Below, piece by piece: positions 1-6,383 of a stretch of 6,639 nt of DNA. The stretch lies in NCBI GenBank assembly GCA_007132365.1, contig SLOS01000076.1:1-6639 (forward strand). Reading direction: 5' to 3'. The translations under genes were made by a program, and so were the position numbers. Under the pieces are notes generated by a model. The model did no database searches, had not been told where the DNA came from, and saw only the letters and a program-made list of their open reading frames with translations. How positions within the stretch are numbered: position 1 is the stretch's first letter; each line of letters opens with the position of its first letter. The stretch comes from Bacteroidales bacterium (GTDB lineage Bacteria; Bacteroidota; Bacteroidia; Bacteroidales; PUMT01).

Positions 1-1
1 A

Positions 2-589
2 TTTGACCCAAAAAAAATAGCTGCTGCGATCGGGTTGCCATGCTTTATCAAGCCCAACAACGGCGGTTCAAGCTTCGGGGTTACCAGGGTAACAAAGGAG
101 TCGCAGATCAAAGATGCTGTTCACAAAGCACTAATGGAGGATGATGAAGTTATAATTGAAGAATTCATTGAGGGCACCGAACTGACAGGGGGAGTTATAA
201 AAACAGCGGACAGGGAGATTCTGTTTCCGCTTACAGAGATTGTAAGCAAAAATGAGTTTTTTGATTTCGACGCCAAATATAACAGGGAAGCAGATGAGAT
301 CACTCCCGCAAGGATCAGCGAGAAACATACTAAAGAGTGTCAGGAGATATCCTCAACAATATATGATATTCTTGACTGCAGGGGCATAGTCAGGATAGAC
401 TACATACTTCACGACGGAAAGTTCTATTTTCTTGAAGTCAACACCGTACCGGGTATGACAGATACCAGTATTATCCCGCAGCAGGCTGAAGCCATAGGCA
501 TGCCAACCACCGAACTTTTTACACTGGCAATAGAGGATGCAATTGAATTTTCAAGATCCGGTCGGCAATACCCGTCCGGATCTCAATAA
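2..589 (+). CDS. ddl: D-alanine--D-alanine ligase, C-terminal part (partial at left edge)
   Basis: ATP-grasp ligase that joins two D-alanines for the peptidoglycan stem peptide; cytoplasmic. About 195 residues are present and the frame is open to the window edge, so the TTG at 35 is an internal leucine codon, not a start. Visible family marks are the ATP-binding lysine in FIKP followed by a Gly/Ser loop (GGSSFGV), the EEFIEG strand, and an omega-loop FFDFDAKY whose Lys-Tyr matches the conserved pair of D-Ala ligases. ITPARIS follows, as in Bacteroidota homologues recalled from memory. RIDY, then FLEVNT with PGMT, supplies the Asp/Glu/Asn metal ligands. The final dozen residues (SRSGRQYPSGSQ) look like a non-conserved tail and are encoded by a strong hairpin. 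The gene converges on the receptor at 679-3228. Assignment is secure; only the N-terminal half is missing. Confidence 0.93.
   Translation, partial: FDPKKIAAAIGLPCFIKPNNGGSSFGVTRVTKESQIKDAVHKALMEDDEVIIEEFIEGTELTGGVIKTADREILFPLTEIVSKNEFFDFDAKYNREADEITPARISEKHTKECQEISSTIYDILDCRGIVRIDYILHDGKFYFLEVNTVPGMTDTSIIPQQAEAIGMPTTELFTLAIEDAIEFSRSGRQYPSGSQ
554..583 (+). terminator. Hairpin inside the 3' end of ddl, possible terminator
   Basis: AGATCCGG (554-561) is perfectly complementary to CCGGATCT (576-583). Inside it, after a T-T mismatch, CGG (563-565) pairs with CCG (572-574), leaving a six-base loop. The stem ends three bases before the TAA stop, and a short T-rich stretch (TGTTTT) follows about seven bases later. 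This is a plausible transcript end for ddl before the convergent receptor gene. The T-tract is offset, so intrinsic termination is not certain. Confidence 0.45.
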
Positions 590-644
590 TGTTTTCCTGC
601 CCGGTTATAACACTGACACGTAAAAGCTCGTCAGGAACTGGTTG

Positions 645-661
645 CAGGTTTTCTTAACCTG
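645..661. terminator. Weak hairpin between convergent genes
   Basis: CAGGTT and AACCTG form a 6-bp stem around a 5-base loop, 18 bases past the stop of the FecA-like receptor and 56 past the stop of ddl. Neither side carries a clean T-tract. It could help end either transcript, but the sequence alone supports only the hairpin. Confidence 0.25.
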
Positions 662-678
662 AATAACCGACGCTTCTG

Positions 679-3228
679 TCAGAAGTTCAATGCCAATCCT
701 GCATTAAACATCCTCGGCAACCCGACCCTTATCCCCTGCGGCCTCCGTGATGCAATATATCTTTCATTAAGCAGGTTTTTAACGGTCAGGTTAAGATTAA
801 GTCCCCCAGGCAGATCATACCACGCCGATAAATTCATTACAAAAAATGAGGGAATCAGTCCAATACGACCGTTGGCAGTTGCCTGGAGGTAATTGTAATC
901 AGGATCGGCAACGGCCCTGTCAAACCATTCGCCAACATACCCGGTATTTAGCACATCTGTATACTGGCTTCCCGTGAACCGGCCACCTACCCTTACGCCA
1001 AAACCGGATTCATTCATATATTGCAGATATCCCGAAGCATTTATCATGGGAGAATAAGGAGTCCTGTTACCTTTTACATTTACAAGGACCGTATCATTCA
1101 GCGGTCCGTTTGCGATCCGCTCCACCACAAACCTGTCGTCAGAGAATTCCGAACGGGTAAATGTTGAATTTACACCTGCTGTAATACCCCCCGGCAGCCC
1201 GGTCAATTGCGAAACATTAAGGATAAGCTCCCCCTCAGCCCCCCTGTGGCTGGTCCGCCCCGCATTGATATACCCGGTTCCACGGCCGCCTGAAGACTCC
1301 GATACCGGAATAACCTGGTTGGAGAAATCCATTAGGAAGAGTGTAATCTCAAACCGGGCCACATTTTCAAACCCTGTCCGTGCCCCCGCCTCAAAGTTCC
1401 AGCTCTTTTCGGCATCCAGATGCATATCTTCACCCGAACTGCTTATCGCATCCTTGATCCTTGGAGGAGCAAACCCCCTGTGTATACCGGCAAAGATGCC
1501 GTTTTGCGGATTGAAATTGTAGTTTATCCCGGCACCGGGTATCAGCTCAGCAACAAAGGTGTTGTTCACAATGGCAACATCCTCAAAGCTTCTCCTGAGG
1601 ATATTCCTCTCATAATTCAGCATCTCGGTGCGCATTCCGGCCGTGACCGAGACCCTGTCATTCAGAAAGGCTTTGTTCTGAAGCCAGGTGCTGAATGCAT
1701 GTCCCGTACGTATCTCATCATCCCTCAGGTTCCCCGAAACCGCTGTGGCATTTGTACCGTTAACCCTTTGCTCGTATGCCCTCTCATAATGCAGGCGCGT
1801 ACCTGCATCAATGATGTTTCTGAGACCCTTCAGCCGGTAATTGTATCTTACCCTGTTCTCAAGCCCTGCAACCTCAAACTGCCTGTTCCTGTTACCAGTG
1901 CTGTTACGCAAATATATCATGCCACCGGGAAGGGTATTGTCACCCCACACCTCCCCTGTCAGACCGGAGGAGCCACCGTCATATGTGAAATCCTGCCTGC
2001 GCCAGTTCCGTGTTGTGGTATAGCCGTAGGCGGTTGTGTTGATCTGCAGATTATCATTTAGTGAAAACCTGTGGCTCAGGCTTAATGAATATCTCCTTAC
2101 CTCGAGGTTGTCGTGCGGTGCAAGCCGCACATGATCATTGCCGCCGGTTTCATACATGCCCTGTGTAAGTCCCACATACGTCGAATTTGAAACCTCATCA
2201 TAAACTCCAATTTTAAGAGTTGCGGCAGACCTGGGCGAGGAGCTGAACCTCAGCTTGCCATTGATGTCGTTCAGCACAAATTGAGTGGGCCCCAGGTTTT
2301 CGGCCTGCCTTCTGAGATAATTTACCTGGAATCCTGTATTACCGTAAGTATTGCCGTAACCGGCCAGCCCGCTGTAATAACCACCCTGTCCGCCGCTTAT
2401 TCGTGCATAACCCGTGCTTTCCACCGGAGGATCAGCTGTGATATAGTTTATCACTCCACCAATAGTTTGCGGACCGTACAAAATGGACCCGCTTCCCTTA
2501 AGAACTTCAACGCCACTCATCCTGTCAATGGACGGAGTATAATACATCTCCGGTTCCCCGTAAGGACCCAGTGCAACAGGTATCCCGTCCTCAAGCATCA
2601 GCACATTGCGGCTTTTGTCAGGATCGAGTCCCCTGACCCCTATATTTGTACGCAACCCGGCTCCTTCCTCTTCAACGACATGCAGGCCGGTTACAGTTCT
2701 CAGCACTTCATTACCGGTAAGGGGCGCAATAGCTTTCAGATCATTGCCATCCACGGTAACCGCTGATCCGGGAAGAAACTGCAGCAACCCGATGCGGCTG
2801 CCCGAAACAACAACCTGCTCCATAAGCAGAACATCCTGCTCAATTTCAAATACCATCTCGGATGTTTCGTTGTCGCCAACTTCCACAACCTTTTCTGCAC
2901 TCCTGTAACCGATTCCCTGGACCCGTACCGTATGTTTGCCTGGCGGCAGGTTCACCAGCATGAAATATCCGTCCGCATCGGTGGAAGTACCATAGGATGT
3001 CCCTTTAAGATAAACTGTTACAAAAGGGGCACCCTCATCTCCTGTCATAACCCTCCCGTAAAGGTTCGAGCTGTATTCCTTTTCGCGGATGCTGATATTA
3101 TATCCGATTTCCGCCGTTTCACCATACAGACCGGGACCGTATTCCGGATTACCGGACGGCAGATCTGTGCCCGCAACTACCAACGGCATAATAACCAGTA
3201 AAGAACTTTTAAATATTAATATATGCAT
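679..3228 (-). CDS. TonB-dependent outer-membrane receptor, FecA-like (ferric citrate/siderophore type)
   Basis: 849 residues, complete. Residues 1 to about 20 form a signal peptide (hydrophobic SSLLVIMPLVVAG). Residues 20-54 are an unassigned linker. Residues 56-130 form a carboxypeptidase-regulatory-like beta domain (GTSTDADGYF, LPPGKHTV). A TonB-box-like EQVVVSGSR lies at 137-145, the plug spans about 150-268, and the 22-strand barrel runs to the C-terminal Phe (LALNF). The plug resembles FecA: GVRGLDPDKS, EDGIPVALGPYGEP, and KGSGSILYGPQTIGGVINYIT split over two strands. The C-terminal GLIPSFFVMNLSAWYDLP and VKNLLNERYIASRR also fit that family. There is no STN signalling domain and no adjacent sigma/anti-sigma pair, so FecIR-type control is not expected. 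The start is firm: an in-frame TAA lies a few codons upstream and no other ATG intervenes. Ferric citrate or another ferric chelate is inferred; any other TonB substrate remains possible. Confidence 0.88.
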   Translation of the reverse strand: MHILIFKSSLLVIMPLVVAGTDLPSGNPEYGPGLYGETAEIGYNISIREKEYSSNLYGRVMTGDEGAPFVTVYLKGTSYGTSTDADGYFMLVNLPPGKHTVRVQGIGYRSAEKVVEVGDNETSEMVFEIEQDVLLMEQVVVSGSRIGLLQFLPGSAVTVDGNDLKAIAPLTGNEVLRTVTGLHVVEEEGAGLRTNIGVRGLDPDKSRNVLMLEDGIPVALGPYGEPEMYYTPSIDRMSGVEVLKGSGSILYGPQTIGGVINYITADPPVESTGYARISGGQGGYYSGLAGYGNTYGNTGFQVNYLRRQAENLGPTQFVLNDINGKLRFSSSPRSAATLKIGVYDEVSNSTYVGLTQGMYETGGNDHVRLAPHDNLEVRRYSLSLSHRFSLNDNLQINTTAYGYTTTRNWRRQDFTYDGGSSGLTGEVWGDNTLPGGMIYLRNSTGNRNRQFEVAGLENRVRYNYRLKGLRNIIDAGTRLHYERAYEQRVNGTNATAVSGNLRDDEIRTGHAFSTWLQNKAFLNDRVSVTAGMRTEMLNYERNILRRSFEDVAIVNNTFVAELIPGAGINYNFNPQNGIFAGIHRGFAPPRIKDAISSSGEDMHLDAEKSWNFEAGARTGFENVARFEITLFLMDFSNQVIPVSESSGGRGTGYINAGRTSHRGAEGELILNVSQLTGLPGGITAGVNSTFTRSEFSDDRFVVERIANGPLNDTVLVNVKGNRTPYSPMINASGYLQYMNESGFGVRVGGRFTGSQYTDVLNTGYVGEWFDRAVADPDYNYLQATANGRIGLIPSFFVMNLSAWYDLPGGLNLNLTVKNLLNERYIASRRPQGIRVGLPRMFNAGLALNF

Positions 3229-3295
3229 ATTAATAATGATTAATTAATAGTTTTAAATTATATGGAAATGATCCACCAATGAATTATGACAAGCA

Positions 3296-3331
3296 CAAAA
3301 ATATATATCTCATTCAGGTACAGCAATACCT
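3296..3331 (-). promoter_or_regulatory. Bacteroidota-type promoter for the FecA-like receptor
   Basis: On the minus strand the -7 element is TATTTTTG (3296-3303), matching TAnnTTTG. The -33 element TTG (3324-3326) sits exactly 20 bases upstream, within AGGTATTG (3324-3331). The -7 box ends 67 bases before the ATG at 3228. A short inverted repeat, AGGTA-N6-TACCT (3316-3331), covers the -33 element and could be an operator. The promoter is inferred from consensus only. Confidence 0.45.
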
Positions 3332-3399
3332 TATTTTGGTGATTATGGTTACCGATATAGCCAAATATGGTAGTTGGTTAATAGCTCAGGACAATTGAT

Positions 3400-3415
3400 A
3401 CCCGGTGCACCGGGT
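3400..3415. repeat. 16-bp perfect palindrome ACCCGGTGCACCGGGT
   Basis: Every base pairs with its partner across the centre, so this reads identically on both strands. It lies in the gap between the two receptor genes, about 70 bases upstream of the -33 element of the FecA-like gene. No T-tract flanks it on either side, which argues against an intrinsic terminator and leaves a protein-binding site or a structural element. Its core CCGGTGCACC recurs as CCGGTGCGCC at 3473-3482. Confidence 0.45.
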
Positions 3416-3443
3416 CCACAGATTGCAGGCAATGGAAATCAAC

Positions 3444-3478
3444 CACCGGCTTTTGTCCATATGCACGCAAAACCGGTG
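3444..3478 (-). terminator. Stem-loop downstream of the ZnuD-like receptor
   Basis: CACCGG-C-TTTTG (3444-3455) pairs with CAAAACCGGTG (3468-3478), leaving one bulged C and a 12-base loop. The hairpin begins 35 bases past the receptor's stop codon on the minus strand. Downstream on that strand lies only a short TTGATTTCC stretch, not a true T-tract. It may end or stabilise the transcript rather than act as a classical intrinsic terminator. Confidence 0.4.
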
Positions 3479-3513
3479 CGCCACTGACAGTTATATCTTG
3501 TGTCCAGGTTAAA

Positions 3514-5748
3514 TCAGAAGAACCAGCGGTAAGCCAGGTTGAAATTTCTTCCAGGCATGGGAAAGTTTCTCTCCTCTATCCTGGTAAGGTGGTCCCGGTA
3601 ACTTGTATTAAGGAGATTGTCTACCCTGAGGATGATTACATGCTGTCCTGCACCGTTGAGACGGTATCCTGCATTTATCCCCAGGAGTACATACCCTTCG
3701 GTAGCCAATTCATCGGGGGCTACAAGGTTTTGCGCCGATACGGCACGCACCCGTGATCCGATCCATCCGCTGCCAAAGTCATATTCAGCCGTGCCCGAGA
3801 ACCTGAAAGGTGGCATGAACGGCAGATAATGGCTTTCACTGCCTGTACGCCGGCCATTCACGTAGTCAACACTCATAACAGTTTTCAGTCCGCCCGTCAC
3901 ATTCCACGATACCGAAGCCTCACCACCGTAAAGCCGCGCCCGGTCTCCCTGGTATTCAACAACCGGCAGACCCGATCCGGCATCTGTTTCACCGGTTGGC
4001 TGCATAATTATGTAGTTGGTAAAATAATTCCAGAAGCCGGCCACCTCAGCACTTATCACACCATTGCCCCACCGTGCGAACAGGTCAGTTCCGTACCCGA
4101 TCTCATCGTTAAGGTTAACGCTCCCGATCTCATAGAGTCCGGCACAAAGATGGGGGCCATGGGCGAACAACTCCTCCAGCATCGGATAACGGTGCGATCT
4201 TGCCACCTGTCCCCCAACTTCTACCGATTCTGCCGGCCTGTAGTTCAATCCAAAAGACCCTGAATAAACAAAAGCATCCCTGCTTTGATTCATGTCAGAG
4301 AAATCATTGGGAAAAGCCGTTGCCCTTAAAAAATCAAGGCGAACTCCCAGCTGTAACCGAAGCCTTGTTGTTAGTGGTACCTCCTGGAACGTAAACAGTC
4401 CGGCGTTGAATCTCTCCTCATTTGGGGTGAAAGCGTCGTCGCCGCTCACTTCCATCACCCTGCCGTAAAGGTTTAGACCGAATGCCCCCCTGTCAAATAT
4501 CCCGACAGGCCGGTGCTGAATGGTCAGCGTTGAGCTGAAGTTCAGTTTGTCAAACTGAATTTCCATATCCTCATCAACTTCGCCATCTTCAATCTCAATC
4601 TCGATCTCCTGATGTAAGAATCTTGAGCCGTTAATCCGCAACTGGGCTTTGTCAAAAAAGTCGTTTACCCTGAAGTTAAGCCTTCCCTGGATAAGCTGCT
4701 GCCTGATCCTTACCTCAACACTTTCAAAAGGATCATCAAGCTCTTCAGGTATACCATAGGAATTTCTGCCCATTGAAACATTCAGGCCGCCGTTCAGCTT
4801 ATCTTTCCTGAACCCGAAACCCAGAGAGCCGTCATAGTTATTCATCCAGGTACCTGGAATTATGCCTTCGGGAGATCTTACATCTCCCGATTTCCTGTAT
4901 CCGAAACGTCCACTGGCAGCCAGGTTATCAGTCCCCCATGTATAACGGCCAAATCCTGCGCCCATATTATTGTTGGAAGCACCCTGGGCAGATACTACTC
5001 CCGTACCGCCTTTGTCCCATTCGTCAGGTATATCTGCTGTCATAAGGTTTATGACGCCACCGATAGCGCTGGAGCCATATAAAAGGCTTGCAGGTCCGCG
5101 CACCACCTCTACCCTGTTAGCCGACAATGGATCAAGAGATACGGCATGGCCCGCCGAGGTTTCGGAAACATCACCCATTCGCTCACCATTATGAAGGATC
5201 AGGATCCGGTCTCCATCAAGTCCCCGAATCACCGGCCGGCTTGGTGTAGGCCCCATTGATCTCATAGCAATGCCTGGTTCACCATCAAGCATTTCGCCGA
5301 ATGATATCTCGGCGCGCTTCTGGAGCTCTTCGCCAAGATATATATTATCGGGCTGATACCTGAAACCACGTGCAGTCGGAGAGGATGTGATCACAATCTC
5401 TTCAAGGTCTATACCCTTGTATGCGACTTCAATATGAATTTCAAGTTCTTCTTTCTCACCGATATTGAAATCAATCCTGGCCACTTCAAAACCCATACCC
5501 CTGATCACAAGGGTATTATTCCCCTCGGGAATATTTGAAAGCTTAAAGTATCCTGCAGCATCGGTAAAAGTACCAATCCTTGTTCCATCGATCATTATAT
5601 TTATAAATGGAACGGTCTCCCTTTCTGCCTTCGTTGTAACCTGTCCCCTGATAGTCCCGTCTCCGGCGATAAGGTCTGCATCTGACGGCAGACATATAAA
5701 AACATTGAATGAAAAAAACAATATTGCTGTTATGGAAATAATTTTCAT
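3514..5748 (-). CDS. TonB-dependent outer-membrane receptor, ZnuD-like (probable zinc/metal uptake)
   Basis: 744 residues from the ATG at 5748. I prefer this start because MKIISITAILFFSF is a textbook signal-peptide opening after an A-rich leader. In-frame ATGs at 5760 and 5787 would add 4 or 13 residues. Residues 32-109 form a carboxypeptidase-regulatory-like domain (GTFTDAAGYFKL). LEEIVITSS (115-123) is TonB-box-like. The plug spans about 127-237, with IRGLDGDRILILHNGERM and VEVVRGPASLLYG; the barrel runs to the terminal RWFF. Barrel marks of the ZnuD-like group are the YGIPEE segment, an acidic stretch after HQ (381-397), DAFTPNE with an FQE strand, and LEELFAHGPH (from 525) followed by YEIG. 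The small His-rich gene upstream supports a metal role. Mature residues include a single Cys, in HGPHLC (530-535). Zinc is inferred; copper, another metal or a metal chelate remains possible. Confidence 0.85.
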   Translation of the reverse strand: MKIISITAILFFSFNVFICLPSDADLIAGDGTIRGQVTTKAERETVPFINIMIDGTRIGTFTDAAGYFKLSNIPEGNNTLVIRGMGFEVARIDFNIGEKEELEIHIEVAYKGIDLEEIVITSSPTARGFRYQPDNIYLGEELQKRAEISFGEMLDGEPGIAMRSMGPTPSRPVIRGLDGDRILILHNGERMGDVSETSAGHAVSLDPLSANRVEVVRGPASLLYGSSAIGGVINLMTADIPDEWDKGGTGVVSAQGASNNNMGAGFGRYTWGTDNLAASGRFGYRKSGDVRSPEGIIPGTWMNNYDGSLGFGFRKDKLNGGLNVSMGRNSYGIPEELDDPFESVEVRIRQQLIQGRLNFRVNDFFDKAQLRINGSRFLHQEIEIEIEDGEVDEDMEIQFDKLNFSSTLTIQHRPVGIFDRGAFGLNLYGRVMEVSGDDAFTPNEERFNAGLFTFQEVPLTTRLRLQLGVRLDFLRATAFPNDFSDMNQSRDAFVYSGSFGLNYRPAESVEVGGQVARSHRYPMLEELFAHGPHLCAGLYEIGSVNLNDEIGYGTDLFARWGNGVISAEVAGFWNYFTNYIIMQPTGETDAGSGLPVVEYQGDRARLYGGEASVSWNVTGGLKTVMSVDYVNGRRTGSESHYLPFMPPFRFSGTAEYDFGSGWIGSRVRAVSAQNLVAPDELATEGYVLLGINAGYRLNGAGQHVIILRVDNLLNTSYRDHLTRIEERNFPMPGRNFNLAYRWFF

Positions 5749-5834
5749 TTTTTCTAACATAGTTGGTTGAACGATTCCGCAGGTCATGATACTGGCCCGG
5801 AGTATTAATGTTTGTTTACCGGATAGAGCCAGAA

Positions 5835-5857
5835 TCCTGAATGGTAAAATTTCAGGA
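5835..5857 (-). other. Intercistronic stem-loop
   Basis: TCCTGAA (5835-5841) and TTCAGGA (5851-5857) form a 7-bp stem with a 9-base loop, starting two bases after the stop codon of the small His-rich gene. No T-tract follows on the minus strand, and no TAnnTTTG promoter is visible between here and the receptor start. The stem-loop probably sits inside a two-gene transcript, where it could affect mRNA stability or relative expression. Confidence 0.3.
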
Positions 5858-5859
5858 AA

Positions 5860-6204
5860 TCAGGAAAGTGGAGGTGCCCTGAGCAGGGAAAGCCTGTGGG
5901 AATTTAGGGTGTGGGCGGTTTGTATACAACCTGATTTCAGATCTGTCTTAAAGCAGGGAATAAACAGAGGCGACAAAATACAGAAGTCATGATCGACAGG
6001 AGAATCTGAAATGAGTGAATAAAGCAATAGTTCCAGGTCACTGTGATCATGGCTTTTTCCCTCGCTGCAGCATGAGCTCAAAGGATGGGCATGTTCAACG
6101 ACCATACCGCCGGGTAGCTGATGCTGATGCCGGTTGACCGTGTTGTTGAACAACACGAAGCCGAGCGGCAGTATCATCAGCAGAGCAAACCCTTTTTTAA
6201 CCAT
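5860..6204 (-). CDS. Small exported His/Cys-rich protein, candidate metal-binding partner of the receptor
   Basis: 114 residues. Residues 1 to about 21 (MVKKGFALLMILPLGFVLF) form a signal peptide or single membrane anchor, so the rest should lie in the periplasm. Potential metal ligands cluster in the first half of the mature part: HQH at 26-28, HAHP at 38-41, CC at 45-46 and HDH at 52-54, then DHDFC at 71-75 and Cys 84 and 93. The short tail LRAPPLS recalls the Arg-Ala-Pro-Pro end I remember in small proteins encoded beside metal TonB receptors (DUF2946-like in Proteobacteria); this is recall, not a search. The stop is 111 bases before the preferred start of the ZnuD-like receptor, on the same strand with no promoter between, so co-transcription is likely. 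A role in binding or sensing zinc or copper is inferred. No enzymatic motif is seen, and I know no established name. Confidence 0.75.
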   Translation of the reverse strand: MVKKGFALLMILPLGFVLFNNTVNRHQHQLPGGMVVEHAHPLSSCCSEGKSHDHSDLELLLYSLISDSPVDHDFCILSPLFIPCFKTDLKSGCIQTAHTLNSHRLSLLRAPPLS

Positions 6205-6250
6205 ATTTTTACAGAACCTGAGCTGTTATAAAAGCAATTTCAGTTACCGG

Positions 6251-6286
6251 CAAATATAAATTAAGAATCCCAGCCTGACAATACCT
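6251..6286 (-). promoter_or_regulatory. Bacteroidota-type promoter for the His-rich protein/ZnuD-like receptor operon
   Basis: On the minus strand the -7 element is TATATTTG (6251-6258), a match to TAnnTTTG. The -33 TTG (6279-6281) lies exactly 20 bases upstream, within AGGTATTG (6279-6286). The -7 box ends 46 bases before the ATG at 6204. Two CCTGA copies (6274-6278 and 6284-6288) are one helical turn apart beside the -33 element, and one arm of a 9-bp inverted repeat lies in the spacer. Inferred from consensus. Confidence 0.5.
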
Positions 6287-6316
6287 GAAACGGGGTAATT
6301 ATAATAAATTCTTAAT
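6260..6316. repeat. 9-bp inverted repeat spanning the operon promoter
   Basis: ATTAAGAAT (6260-6268) and its exact complement ATTCTTAAT (6308-6316) are 39 bases apart. The left arm sits between the -7 and -33 elements. The right arm lies upstream of -33 and overlaps the T-rich tail of the terminator at 6313-6348. It could be a paired operator or a chance match in AT-rich DNA. Confidence 0.35.
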
Positions 6317-6348
6317 AAAAACAGCAACCCCTTAGAAGGATTGCTGTT
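6313..6348 (-). terminator. Intrinsic terminator of the right-hand receptor gene
   Basis: AACAGCAA (6320-6327) pairs perfectly with TTGCTGTT (6341-6348), and CCT/AGG (6330-6332 with 6337-6339) extends the stem inside a small internal loop. Read on the minus strand, the hairpin runs into TTTTTATTAAG, a proper T-tract. It begins 35 bases past the stop of the receptor fragment at 6384-6639 and isolates that gene from the operon downstream. Confidence 0.75.
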
Positions 6349-6383
6349 AAAAAACCTATTATTTATAAGTAATTTTAATTACA

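Noticed and set aside
1420..2061. 213-codon open frame on the plus strand inside the FecA-like receptor
   Set aside because: It lies wholly antisense to a well-supported receptor gene, has no recognisable domain, and its residue pattern looks like a reverse-frame shadow.
2281..2766. 161-codon plus-strand open frame
   Set aside because: Antisense to the plug region of the FecA-like receptor, with no family resemblance and no promoter.
3400..3415. Palindrome as an intrinsic terminator
   Set aside because: No T-tract follows on either strand and the stem would be short with a tiny loop; a more terminator-like hairpin lies closer to the receptor stop.
3372..3420. tRNA-like string (TTAATAGCTCAGG followed by a GC-rich hairpin)
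   Set aside because: No matching D-stem partner, no T-loop consensus and no acceptor stem could be found, so it is a chance resemblance.
5786..5992. 68-codon plus-strand open frame starting near the receptor start
   Set aside because: It overlaps the His-rich gene on the other strand, whose signal peptide, ligand motifs and tail are far more convincing.
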